Below are positions 8,965-17,965 of a stretch of 64,000 nt of DNA, in pieces. The stretch covers positions 62,001 to 126,000 of the forward strand of contig NZ_JACHZE010000006.1 of NCBI RefSeq assembly GCF_014193285.1. The letters are read 5' to 3'. The position numbers and the translations under genes were made by a program. The notes below the pieces were generated by a model that was not told the DNA's origin, did no database searches, and saw only the letters and a program-made list of their open reading frames with translations. Positions within the stretch are counted from its first letter, which is position 1; each line of letters opens with the position of its first letter. The stretch is from Atlantibacter sp. RC6 (lineage in GTDB: Bacteria; Pseudomonadota; Gammaproteobacteria; Enterobacterales; Enterobacteriaceae).

Positions 8965-9151
8965 CTTTAAGCTAAAAGAGCTACATCTTATTAATCGCGC
9001 TATACATTTAATAAAAAAACACCATACTAACGAGCGTTATTTAATATAAATGGAGTTACTAAAGAATATTACGTCAGGCTTTGTTAAACACTCCTAAATT
9101 AATTATTTCTGATTCGCTTGTCGCTTTCGGAACTATTCAGGTGTATTAGTG

Positions 9152-9412
9152 ATGACCCCAGGAAAACAAGTCATTATGTGGCTTTTTCAGTTCACTTCGT
9201 TTTTTGTCATTTTTGCCGCTTTTTACTGCTTTTTGCCTGAAATGGATTTGTACGAATTGATAAGTCAACGCGTTGGTTTTATAAGCGAACAATACTGGAA
9301 TGATTTTTTTATGTTTAGTGTCCTGGCTGCGTCAGTATTCGCGAACGCCATAGTTATTTTTTTATTCGCTACAATTCGGCAGAAATCCAAAATGCGCTTT
9401 ACGGTTCAGTAG
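9152..9412 (+). CDS. Small AT-rich two-helix membrane protein, unknown function
   Basis: An 86-residue protein I do not recognise. Two strongly hydrophobic segments (about residues 8-28 and 53-76) flank a short polar, acidic loop (EMDLYELISQ), and the C-terminus is basic (RQKSKMRF), as in a hairpin inner-membrane protein. Codon use is much more AT-rich than in ttrA or the genes to the right, which fits recent acquisition or weak expression. The ATG at 9152 has CAGGTG about 8 bases upstream; a GTG directly before it is less likely. It stands alone after the ttr terminator with an AT-rich leader. The coding call rests on the intact frame and membrane topology. Confidence 0.6.
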   Translation: MTPGKQVIMWLFQFTSFFVIFAAFYCFLPEMDLYELISQRVGFISEQYWNDFFMFSVLAASVFANAIVIFLFATIRQKSKMRFTVQ

Positions 9413-9439
9413 GCCTACATTATAAAAAATAACTCGCAC

Positions 9440-9566
9440 CGCCGCGCAATGCCGCGGCGTGATTCATGAATAATATTCATTAACTCTTGCGGATTTACCT
9501 GGCTAATCATGTCACCCACGCTCAATTAAGCTGTCTGTTCCTGCCTGCCGCGCGTTAGTGCGCGGC
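9440..9566 (+). repeat. Two GC-rich hairpins upstream of the aldo/keto reductase gene
   Basis: Two perfect 7-bp stems with 6-base loops: CGCCGCG/CGCGGCG at 9440-9459 and GCCGCGC/GCGCGGC at 9547-9566. Neither is followed by a T-run on the + strand. The first may end transcription of the small membrane gene; read on the minus strand it is followed by a T-rich stretch. The second lies about 30 bases before the next start codon. Function unknown. Confidence 0.45.
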
Positions 9567-9584
9567 CGAACAATCTGTCATTAA

Positions 9585-10586
<1,002 letters not shown>

Positions 10587-10604
10587 TCGTAAGCGGAGCC
10601 AGGG

Positions 10605-11540
10605 ATGGTTTATACTGGCTCCATCACCTCGCTCCAGGACAATCCCTTGCTAAAAGAGAACTTTAACGATCTGATTGCCTTTCTGGTGGTGGCGCAGGAG
10701 CGCAGTTTTACCCGCGCCGCCGCAAAGCTCGGTCTGTCGCAGTCGGCCCTGAGCCACTCGATGCGCGGGCTGGAAGAGCGCATGGGTATCCGTCTGTTGA
10801 CCCGCACTACCCGCAGCGTGTCGCCCACCGAGGCTGGCGAACGGCTGGCGGAACGGCTGGGGCCGCACTTCCGCGATATCGAAAGCGAGCTCAACACCAT
10901 GAAGGAGATGCGCGAGGTGCCTGCCGGCAATATCCGCATCACCGCCGGCGAACATGCCGTGGACTGGGTGCTATGGCCGGTGCTGTCGCCGTTTCTCACC
11001 GCCTGGCCGGATATCCATGTCGAAGTGACGGTGGATAACGCCCTGTCGGATATCGTTACAGAGCGTTTTGACGCCGGCATTCGCCTCGGCGAACAGGTGG
11101 CGAAGGATATGATTGCCGTGCCGGTCAGCCCGCCTATGCGCATGGCGGTAGTCGGCTCAGCCGATTATTTTGCCCGCTATCCCGCCCCGCAGGTACCGGC
11201 CGATCTCCAGCAGCATCGCTGCATCAATATGCGCCTGCCGACGCTGGGCGGTTTGTATGCCTGGGAGTTTTCCCGCGACGGCAAAGAACTGCGGGTACGC
11301 GTGGAGGGCCAGTTGACCATTAATCCGATTCGCCACCGGATTGATGCGGCGCTGGCGGGAACCGGGCTGGTTTATCTGCCGGATGATACGGTGCGTGATG
11401 AGCTGGCGGACGGTCGGCTGGTGCGGGTGCTTGAGACGTGGTGCGAGCCGTTTCCGGGATACTATCTCTACTATCCCAGCCGTCGGCAGCACACCACGGC
11501 GTTTTCGTTGTTTGTCGAGGCGCTGCGCTTTCGGGGGTAA
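10605..11540 (+). CDS. LysR-family transcriptional regulator
   Basis: Typical LTTR: winged helix-turn-helix in about the first 70 residues (FTRAAAKLGLSQSALSHSMRGLEERMG), then a periplasmic-binding-like effector domain. Two starts are possible. ATG at 10605 has GGAG 6 bases upstream but adds 14 residues not usual for the family. TTG at 10647 (AGGAC upstream) would give the family-typical MLKENFNDL start, and TATACT at 10611-10616 could then be its -10 box. It probably regulates the adjacent aldo/keto reductase and/or the convergent cupin gene. Its stop is one base from the cupin stop. Confidence 0.88.
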   Translation: MVYTGSITSLQDNPLLKENFNDLIAFLVVAQERSFTRAAAKLGLSQSALSHSMRGLEERMGIRLLTRTTRSVSPTEAGERLAERLGPHFRDIESELNTMKEMREVPAGNIRITAGEHAVDWVLWPVLSPFLTAWPDIHVEVTVDNALSDIVTERFDAGIRLGEQVAKDMIAVPVSPPMRMAVVGSADYFARYPAPQVPADLQQHRCINMRLPTLGGLYAWEFSRDGKELRVRVEGQLTINPIRHRIDAALAGTGLVYLPDDTVRDELADGRLVRVLETWCEPFPGYYLYYPSRRQHTTAFSLFVEALRFRG

Positions 11541-11541
11541 A

Positions 11542-12018
11542 TTACTGCCCCTGATACTGCGCGTCGGTCACTTTTTCCAGCCACTCCACCGGGCTACCGT
11601 TAACCGATTCGGCGATGGCGATATGCGTCATGGCGGTATTCGGCGCTGAGCCGTGCCAGTGTTTGACGTTTTCCGGGATCCAGACAATATCCCCGACGTT
11701 GATTTCCCGCAGCGGTTTGCCCCACTCCTGCACCAGCCCTTTCCCCTGGGTGACGATCAGCGTCTGGCCCAGCGGATGGGTATGCCAGGCGGTACGCGCG
11801 CCGGGTTCGAAAGTCACGGTCGCGCCGCTAACGCGGGCGGGCTCAGTGGCCTGAAACGGTGAATCAATCCGCACCTGGCCGGTAAACCAGCTGTCCGGCC
11901 CTTTCGCCGACGCCTGTGAACCACTCGGGGTAATTTTCACTTTGTCTTCCTCTGCGCCCAGCGCTGCCCCGGAGGTCAGCACTGAGAGCATCACCGTCAT
12001 TGCGCTCAATAATTTCAT
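11542..12018 (-). CDS. Secreted cupin-domain protein
   Basis: A 158-residue protein with a Sec signal peptide (about residues 1-22, ending GAALGA). One cupin domain follows, with both metal motifs recognisable: [19 protein letters not shown] (motif 1, two His and a Gln) and a second His pair in KHWHGSAP. The sequence resembles the small cupins annotated as (R)-mandelonitrile lyase-like or tetrapyrrole-linked; those names are unreliable and the function is not known. The frame is open upstream to 12081, but the signal peptide fixes the start at 12018. Such cupins often sit beside aldo/keto reductase and LysR genes, which is the case here. Confidence 0.75.
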   Translation of the reverse strand: MKLLSAMTVMLSVLTSGAALGAEEDKVKITPSGSQASAKGPDSWFTGQVRIDSPFQATEPARVSGATVTFEPGARTAWHTHPLGQTLIVTQGKGLVQEWGKPLREINVGDIVWIPENVKHWHGSAPNTAMTHIAIAESVNGSPVEWLEKVTDAQYQGQ

Positions 12019-12136
12019 GGATGGCTCGCTGTTGTGGATGCCCGTCCGGGCGATGACTAAAAGCCTAATCGCCCCCTGCATTCACATCCATGCATAAAAC
12101 CGGGATGGTGTTATGAGCGCAGCTCATTAATCGGCG

Positions 12137-12271
12137 TTAGCTGGATTTCAGTCCGGCCGAGGTCATCAACAAACGCAGCACCATGCTGACCGCGCCGAGC
12201 GCCAGGATACTGGCGGCCCATATCACCACCAGCCAGACAATCTGGCTCAGTTTGCTTTGCCGTTTTTCCAT
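12137..12271 (-). CDS. Small oxidase-associated membrane protein (DUF2474, CydX-like position)
   Basis: A 44-residue single-helix protein (MEKRQSKLSQIVWL, then a hydrophobic segment to about residue 37). Its ATG overlaps the cioB stop by one base (TGATG), so it is coupled to the oxidase. DUF2474 proteins are found at the end of cyanide-insensitive bd oxidase operons in the same place as CydX in cydAB, where the small subunit stabilises the haem site. The open frame extends upstream inside cioB, but the coupled start is the only sensible one. Confidence 0.8.
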   Translation of the reverse strand: MEKRQSKLSQIVWLVVIWAASILALGAVSMVLRLLMTSAGLKSS

Positions 12272-13281
12272 CAGTGATAGCCCTCCCCGTGGCGCACTTT
12301 GCCGCGAAACACGTAATAGCTCCAGAAGGTATACGCGAGGATCACCGGGATAATCAGCAGCGCGCCCACCAGCATAAAGCCCTGGCTGGCTGGCGGCGCG
12401 GCGGCCTCCCACAGAGAGATATTAGGTGGGATTATGTTCGGCCAGATGCTGATCCCCAGCCCGCTAAAGCCAAGGAACACCAGCGCCAGCGTCAGGATAA
12501 ATGCCGTGGCGTGGTGGCCAGGGCGCGAGACGGTTTTCCACAGCGCCAGGCTGCAAATCAGCACCAGCACGGGCACCGGCAGGAAGAACCACAAATTAGG
12601 CAGCGAGAACCAGCGCTGGGCGATATCGTCATGGGTAAGCGGCGTCCAGGCGCTGACAATCGCCATCACGATTAACAGCAGGATTAACAGCGGCGGCGTC
12701 AGCTGGCGCATCCGGGTAAACAGCGGATCTTCGCTTTTCATGATGAGCCACGTGGCGGCCAGCAGCGCGTAAGTCACCACCAGCCCCAGACCGCAGAACA
12801 GATTGAACGGGGTTAACCAGTCCAGCGCGCCGCCTGCGAAGGTGCGCCCTTCCACCGGGAAGCCGTTAATCACCGCGCCGACGATGATCCCCTGGCAAAA
12901 AGTCGCCAGGATCGAGCCCGCCAGAAAGGCCACATCCCACCAGGGACGGTGCGATTCGGTGGCTTTGAAGCGAAACTCAAACGCCACGCCGCGGAAAATC
13001 AAACCGATCAGCATCAGGGTAATGGGAATGGTCAGGGCGTCGGCAATCACCGCGTAAGCCAGCGGGAATGCGCCGAACAACCCTGCGCCGCCCAGTACCA
13101 GCCAGGTTTCGTTACCGTCCCACACTGGCGCGACGCTGTTGACCATCACGTCACGGTCGTGCGGGTCGCGGATAAACGGAAACAGCACCCCAATCCCCAG
13201 GTCGAAGCCATCCATCACAATGTACATCAGGGTCGAGAAAACAATAATGACGAACCACACTACCGACAGGTCGAAGTTCAT
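12271..13281 (-). CDS. cioB: Cytochrome bd-type ubiquinol oxidase subunit II (CioB/CydB family)
   Basis: A 336-residue membrane protein with eight to nine helices. Family landmarks are the N-terminal DGFDLGIGVLFPF segment (near 24-36), the VAPVWDGNETWLV motif (near 51-63) and the GRTFAGGALDWLTPFN region. It pairs with subunit I in the inner membrane. It is coupled to cioA by a one-base TAATG overlap and to the DUF2474 gene by TGATG. Shorter than E. coli CydB (379 aa), in line with CioB/AppB-type proteins. Confidence 0.9.
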   Translation of the reverse strand: MNFDLSVVWFVIIVFSTLMYIVMDGFDLGIGVLFPFIRDPHDRDVMVNSVAPVWDGNETWLVLGGAGLFGAFPLAYAVIADALTIPITLMLIGLIFRGVAFEFRFKATESHRPWWDVAFLAGSILATFCQGIIVGAVINGFPVEGRTFAGGALDWLTPFNLFCGLGLVVTYALLAATWLIMKSEDPLFTRMRQLTPPLLILLLIVMAIVSAWTPLTHDDIAQRWFSLPNLWFFLPVPVLVLICSLALWKTVSRPGHHATAFILTLALVFLGFSGLGISIWPNIIPPNISLWEAAAPPASQGFMLVGALLIIPVILAYTFWSYYVFRGKVRHGEGYH

Positions 13282-14684
13282 TATCTTTTCTCCTCTTCCA
13301 GACGCTCGCCCACGGCGGAAATGGGCCGCGCGGGTCGGCCATCGGTTTTCGACGACAAATCGTCTTCGGGCTGCGGGCCCACTTTTATCAGCCGGATCAG
13401 GTACAGATACCCGACGCCAAACACCAGGGTATACACCACGATAAACACCAGCAGGCTGATCGACATTTGCAGGTCGCTATGGGCCGAGACCGCATCCCGG
13501 GTGCGCATCAGCCCATACACCACCCAGGGCTGACGCCCCACCTCGGTGGTCACCCATCCGGCCAGAATCGCAATCAGTCCGGAGGGCCCCATCCACAGCG
13601 CAAAATGGAGAAACGGTCGCGACTGGTACAGCCGACCGCGATAACGCAGCCACAGGCTTGCCAGCCCCAGTCCAATCATCAGCACGCCCATTCCCACCAT
13701 CAGGCGGAACGACCAGAACACGATGGTGGAATTGGGCCGCTCGTCTTTAGGGAAATCTTTCAGCGCCGGCACCTGTTGGTCGAGGCTGTGGGTCAGGATC
13801 AGGCTGCCAAGCGCCGGAATTTCCAGCCCGTAGCGGGTGCGCTCCTGCTCCATATCCGGCCAGCCCACCAGCAGCAGCGGCGTCGGCTCGCCGGGCGGGT
13901 TTTCCCAGTGCCCTTCAATGGCGGCGATTTTCGCGGGCTGGTGCTTGAGGGTGTTCAGGCCGTGCATATCGCCGATCACCGCCTGAATGGGGGCCACCAG
14001 CAGCGCCATCCACAGCGCCATGGAGAACATTTTGCGCACCGCCGGGGTGTCGTTGCCTTTCAGCAGGTGCCAGGCGGCGGACGCGCCGACGAACATGGCG
14101 CTACTTAAAAACGCCGCCACCGACATATGGAACAGCCGGTACGGGAATGACGGGTTAAAAATCACCGCGAACCAGTCAGCGGGCACCACCTGGCCGTTGA
14201 TAATCTCGTGGCCCTGCGGCGTGTGCATCCAGCTGTTGGACGCGAGGATCCAGAAGGTGGACATCAGCGTGCCCAGCGCCACCATGCAGGTCGAGAAAAA
14301 GTGCAGTCCGGGGCCGACCTTGTTCCAGCCGAACAGCATCACGCCAAGGAAACCGGCCTCGAGGAAGAACGCGGTCAGCACTTCATAAGTCAGCAGCGGG
14401 CCGGTAATGCTCCCGGCGAACTGGGAAAATCCGCTCCAGTTGGTGCCAAACTGATAGGCCATCACCAGACCGGACACCACCCCCATACCGAAGTTAACGG
14501 CAAAAATTTTCAACCAGAATTTATACAGCGAACGCCACAGCGGATGGTGGGTCTTCAGCCACATCCCTTCCAGCACCACCAGATAGCTGGCAAGCCCGAT
14601 GGTGATCGCCGGAAAAATAATGTGAAAGGATACGGTGAAGGCAAACTGTATCCTGGCAAGAATAAACGCGTCTAAACCAAACAT
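13281..14684 (-). CDS. cioA: Cytochrome bd-type ubiquinol oxidase subunit I (CioA/CydA family)
   Basis: A 467-residue haem-bearing subunit. It shows the quinol-oxidase N-terminus (ARIQFAFTVSFHIIFPA, His near 18-22 for haem b595), the GRQPWVVYGLMRT motif (near 385-397) and a short Q-loop, which is the mark of the CioA/AppC-type rather than long-loop CydA oxidases. It forms an oxygen-reducing quinol oxidase with CioB. Cyanide resistance is a property of many but not all members, so the name cio is provisional. First gene of cioA-cioB-DUF2474. Confidence 0.9.
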   Translation of the reverse strand: MFGLDAFILARIQFAFTVSFHIIFPAITIGLASYLVVLEGMWLKTHHPLWRSLYKFWLKIFAVNFGMGVVSGLVMAYQFGTNWSGFSQFAGSITGPLLTYEVLTAFFLEAGFLGVMLFGWNKVGPGLHFFSTCMVALGTLMSTFWILASNSWMHTPQGHEIINGQVVPADWFAVIFNPSFPYRLFHMSVAAFLSSAMFVGASAAWHLLKGNDTPAVRKMFSMALWMALLVAPIQAVIGDMHGLNTLKHQPAKIAAIEGHWENPPGEPTPLLLVGWPDMEQERTRYGLEIPALGSLILTHSLDQQVPALKDFPKDERPNSTIVFWSFRLMVGMGVLMIGLGLASLWLRYRGRLYQSRPFLHFALWMGPSGLIAILAGWVTTEVGRQPWVVYGLMRTRDAVSAHSDLQMSISLLVFIVVYTLVFGVGYLYLIRLIKVGPQPEDDLSSKTDGRPARPISAVGERLEEEKR

Positions 14685-15040
14685 GGCTGCCTCATCATCG
14701 ACAAACCGGTATTAAACGGACCGGCAGTAAGTTATTTAACGCCTTGAGTATAGACGCAGAAAATGAAGGCAATGGATGACCCTGAGCAGGGAGGGAAAAT
14801 AGCGGCAAGCGGCACTGACATTATTTTCTGATTGATGACGCCTTTCCCGGCGCGCCCTGCCAGCCAGCGGAGCATGGCACAGCGCCTGCGGTAATCTATT
14901 CAGGGATCAGGATAGCTAGAATGGAGAAATATTCGCGTCTGCCGCTGCGTTAATATCCATCCTGAATCGTGGCATTAAAATAACTTTAATTCGCAGCGGC
15001 AGCGTATTGCCGGGAAAATAACCGAAAATAAAATCGATGG
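14685..15040. other. 356-bp intergenic region between cioA and the TorD-like gene
   Basis: No credible ORF. It holds the promoter of the cio operon (towards lower coordinates) and the 3' end of the dms-like operon. The main structure is the long inverted repeat at 14939-15002. A weaker ATAACC/GGTTAT repeat (15018-15023 with 15039-15044) followed on the minus strand by TTTTC may be a weak terminator after the TorD-like gene. Confidence 0.5.
14939..15002. repeat. Long inverted repeat, possible terminator or regulatory hairpin
   Basis: Perfect 11-bp arms CTGCCGCTGCG (14939-14949) and CGCAGCGGCAG (14992-15002) enclose a 42-base AT-rich loop. It lies 39 bases beyond the stop codon of the TorD-like gene, upstream of cioA. 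There is no T-run on either side, so a simple intrinsic terminator is not obvious; it may be a 3' end stabiliser or a binding site. Confidence 0.5.
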
Positions 15041-15643
15041 TTATAAAATCCGCTCAGGCTGATCATCATTAAGTGCCTGATGTAATTGCCGGAGGGTCAG
15101 TAAGGTCAGTTCTCCGAGCGCGCGATAAAAGCCCTGCGGATGGGCATGGTTCAGCGCCTGCTGGTACAGCGGCAGCCACGTCAGGAAATGCTCGCCCAGC
15201 AGCTCCAGCAGCGCCCGGGGCTGGTTTGCCATCGCCAGCCATGACGCCTGAAACAGCATCAGCCCGATATGATCCGCCGGTTCCGGATGGCCGGTATGCA
15301 GCGTGATACGGTGCTGGTTAAGAAAATCCATCAGCCGCAGCGTGGAGTCGCCCTGTAATACCTGTTCCGGATCGAGCCATACCGATCCCCACGGCGGCGC
15401 AGGCAAACTCGCCGGGCCGACGAACAACCACTGCCATTGCTGCTGGAGCAACGCCCTGTCCCGCTGCGCCAGTTCAGGTTGCAGGGCCGCGATGTCTGCG
15501 TGCTGCGCGGGCCAGAGTGCCGGCCAGTCCGGCGTCTGGAAAAATTCGCCCAGCGGCGTAAACGCATCTGACTGCGGCGCGGTACGGTACGCGCTCGCCA
15601 GCAGGTTGAGCAACTGGGCCCAGTGGGCTAAATCCGCTTTCAT
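15041..15643 (-). CDS. TorD/DmsD-family molybdoenzyme chaperone
   Basis: A 200-residue all-helical cytoplasmic chaperone of the TorD/DmsD/NarJ superfamily. The second half carries the family landmark PADHIGLMLFQASWLAM (E/P-x-DH near residues 121-124). Such proteins bind the Tat signal of a molybdoenzyme and help cofactor insertion. It is the last gene of the dmsA-B-C-ferredoxin-chaperone operon, so DmsA (twin-arginine signal) is the expected client. Only 9 bp separate it from the ferredoxin gene. Confidence 0.8.
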   Translation of the reverse strand: MKADLAHWAQLLNLLASAYRTAPQSDAFTPLGEFFQTPDWPALWPAQHADIAALQPELAQRDRALLQQQWQWLFVGPASLPAPPWGSVWLDPEQVLQGDSTLRLMDFLNQHRITLHTGHPEPADHIGLMLFQASWLAMANQPRALLELLGEHFLTWLPLYQQALNHAHPQGFYRALGELTLLTLRQLHQALNDDQPERIL

Positions 15644-15652
15644 GATGATTCC

Positions 15653-16516
15653 TTATCGCATGCCGATGGTGTGTTGTCGGCAAAATGGGCAGGTGGATTG
15701 TTCAGCCGTCCAGGCGCTGAACAGCTGGCCGCAGGTGGCGCAGCGCTGCTGAACGACCGCTAAACGCCGTTCGGCAACGTGATTAATCGCCTTTTCGCTG
15801 TCAATGGCGTTGGGGAAACAGACCGCCGTACACTGGCCGCAACCGGTGCAGCGGGCATTGTCGAGGGTGATATGGTCGGCCTCAAGGCGAATCGCCTGCT
15901 CCGGACAGATACGCGCGCAAGCCCCACACAAATAGCACCGTTCGGCATGAAAATTGATTGAATAATGATTAATGAAAGTGACAGCGTCACGCAATGCGCG
16001 GCGGCCATACGGCACCGACCCGCTGTCCGTTTCGTTAGCCATTCTCAACCACTGGCGGCGCACAGTATTCACCGGATGCGCCGCAGGCTGCGCCAGCCGC
16101 CATACCGGCTGTTCCAGCGCTTTGAGCCTGAGATTGAGTTCCGCAATCGCCCGCAACCACCCTTCACCAGGCGTATCCAGTTCAATGGCCCGGATGCCGT
16201 AATGAAAATGCCACATCAGCAGTTCATCCACACAGGCTGGCTGGGCGCTCAGCGGCGCGGTCAGGCGATCCTGATGCCAGTGACGTTTAATGGGGGAGAT
16301 ATTCTCCAGCGCGTCGGTTGGGCAGGCAAACAGGCAGTGCCCGCATCGATTGCACTTATCGTCATCAATAACGATGTTGCCATCGGTCAGTGAGATGGCT
16401 GCCAGAGGACAAGCGTCAATACAGGCCTGACAAGGGTTTTTCTTAACCTTGTGGCGAACGCATAACAACCCTGCGCCGGGCGGCGCAGGGTTGAGGTTTA
16501 ACGACAGCAGCGACAT
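15653..16516 (-). CDS. Polyferredoxin-like 4Fe-4S protein of the dms-like operon
   Basis: A 287-residue protein with four Cys clusters of the ferredoxin type: a modified first one (CRHKVKKNPCQACIDAC, near 20-36), CNRCGHCLFAC (near 55-65), CYLCGACARIC (near 195-205) and CTGCGQCTAVC (near 223-233). A C-terminal zinc-ribbon-like pair (CATCG ... CPFC) follows. No signal peptide is seen, so it is probably cytoplasmic. It starts one base after the dmsC stop. It may supply electrons or help assemble the complex; such a gene is not part of the classic dmsABC operon. Function not known. Confidence 0.75.
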   Translation of the reverse strand: MSLLSLNLNPAPPGAGLLCVRHKVKKNPCQACIDACPLAAISLTDGNIVIDDDKCNRCGHCLFACPTDALENISPIKRHWHQDRLTAPLSAQPACVDELLMWHFHYGIRAIELDTPGEGWLRAIAELNLRLKALEQPVWRLAQPAAHPVNTVRRQWLRMANETDSGSVPYGRRALRDAVTFINHYSINFHAERCYLCGACARICPEQAIRLEADHITLDNARCTGCGQCTAVCFPNAIDSEKAINHVAERRLAVVQQRCATCGQLFSAWTAEQSTCPFCRQHTIGMR

Positions 16517-16517
16517 A

Positions 16518-17342
16518 TCAGTTCAGGCTAAAAAAGGTATAGCGAGCCATGATTTCCGCCACCACCAGCAGCACGCTACCAGAGAGCGCGACACCACGGG
16601 CAATGCGCCGCTGGCGCAGCGAAAGCGCGAACAGCGCGGCCCCTGCTACCATCAGGCACCAGGCTGCCATACGCACGCTGGCTAACCCATCAAATGCCGC
16701 CAGCGCCTGCAGCGGGAATGTGACAACGTCACTCACACGCGACTGCGCCAGAAAGCTCATATACGCGGGTTGTTCCACCAGCCGTGCCGCCACGGCAACC
16801 ACCACGGCAGCCACCGCCAGTTTCGCGAGATCGCGCATTTCACCGTTACGCCCGCGCGGCACCAACATCAGCATCGCCAGCACTGCGCCGAGGATCAGCA
16901 CCGAGCCGTAGAACATAAACAAGGTGTTGAAATGCATCCAGGTGACGACCGACGCGCTGATGTAGATATTGCTCATGCAATAGACATCCACCAGCCCGAT
17001 CAGCCCGGCCAACAGCACCAGCAGCGGCACGATACGTTTGGCGAACAGCGCCAGCAACGTCGTTACGCCAAGCACGCCCAGATACAGCGCGGCAAGGATG
17101 ATTTCGCGGCTCAGCCAGGAGCTGGCGATATGGCGCAGGGAATTAAACGCGTTAAGCGGATAACCCAGATGCGCGACCGACGCGATTAAACCCACGCCGC
17201 CCAGCACACAGCTGGTAATCAACGCCACGCGCAGCGCCTGGCTGTTTGCCTGGCGGTTAAAGGCGTTAACGGCGCTGAACAGCGTCAAACCCACCGACGC
17301 CTGCACCAGCAGAGTAAAAATCAATAATGGCCATTCATGCAT
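16518..17342 (-). CDS. DmsC-family membrane anchor subunit
   Basis: A 274-residue integral membrane protein with eight predicted helices, of the DmsC family of quinol-oxidising anchors. The N-terminal MHEWPLLIFTLLVQASVG is typical (DmsC begins with a similar HEWP stretch). It anchors the DmsAB-like pair to the periplasmic face and takes electrons from menaquinol. It lies two bases after dmsB. No haem ligands are expected in the family. Confidence 0.85.
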   Translation of the reverse strand: MHEWPLLIFTLLVQASVGLTLFSAVNAFNRQANSQALRVALITSCVLGGVGLIASVAHLGYPLNAFNSLRHIASSWLSREIILAALYLGVLGVTTLLALFAKRIVPLLVLLAGLIGLVDVYCMSNIYISASVVTWMHFNTLFMFYGSVLILGAVLAMLMLVPRGRNGEMRDLAKLAVAAVVVAVAARLVEQPAYMSFLAQSRVSDVVTFPLQALAAFDGLASVRMAAWCLMVAGAALFALSLRQRRIARGVALSGSVLLVVAEIMARYTFFSLN

Positions 17343-17344
17343 AA

Positions 17345-17965
17345 TTAGTTACTTCCCTTTTCAGCGCCCTGATGCGGCTTCACCACCAGGTTCGGGTGGG
17401 TGATCGCCGAATCCGGCAGTCCCTGGACGTCGCACAGCGTGCCGTACTGCTTACGCAGTTCGTCAATCGGGCCGAATTTAATCGCGCCCAGCGGACAGGT
17501 CGCCACGCAAATCGGATCTTCGCCTTTCGCCTGCAAATCGACGCAGAAATCGCACTTCGACATCTGCCCCGCTTCTTTATCAAACTGCGGCGCGCCGTAA
17601 GGGCACGACCAGGCGCAGTAGCCGCAACCGATGCATTTGTTGGTGTCGACGCGCACGATGCCGTCGCCCGGACGCTTGTGCATGGCGGTAGTCGGGCAGT
17701 TTTTGGTGCAGATCGGATCCGCGCAGTGGTTGCAGGAAATCGATAACGTGTAGGCGAAGACATTGTTTTCCAGCCCGCCGTTGCCGGTCGGGGCGAATCC
17801 GCCGCCGTTGACTTCATACACCCGGCGGAAACGACGGCCCGGCTCCAGATTGTTTTTGTCCTTACAGGCGACCTGGCAGGCTTTGCACCCGGAGCAGCGC
17901 GACGAATCGATAAAGAAACCCAGTTGCTTATCGCTTACCGGGGGAAACTCCATATATTGGCTCAT
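17345..17965 (-). CDS. DmsB-family iron-sulfur electron transfer subunit
   Basis: A 206-residue four-cluster ferredoxin subunit: CSGCKACQVAC (near 23-33), CNHCADPICTKNC (near 78-90), CIGCGYCAWSC (near 111-121) and CDFC ... CVATC. It lacks a signal peptide, as in E. coli DmsB, and is presumably exported bound to DmsA. Its ATG overlaps the dmsA stop by four bases (ATGA). It passes electrons between DmsC and the molybdopterin subunit. Confidence 0.9.
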   Translation of the reverse strand: MSQYMEFPPVSDKQLGFFIDSSRCSGCKACQVACKDKNNLEPGRRFRRVYEVNGGGFAPTGNGGLENNVFAYTLSISCNHCADPICTKNCPTTAMHKRPGDGIVRVDTNKCIGCGYCAWSCPYGAPQFDKEAGQMSKCDFCVDLQAKGEDPICVATCPLGAIKFGPIDELRKQYGTLCDVQGLPDSAITHPNLVVKPHQGAEKGSN

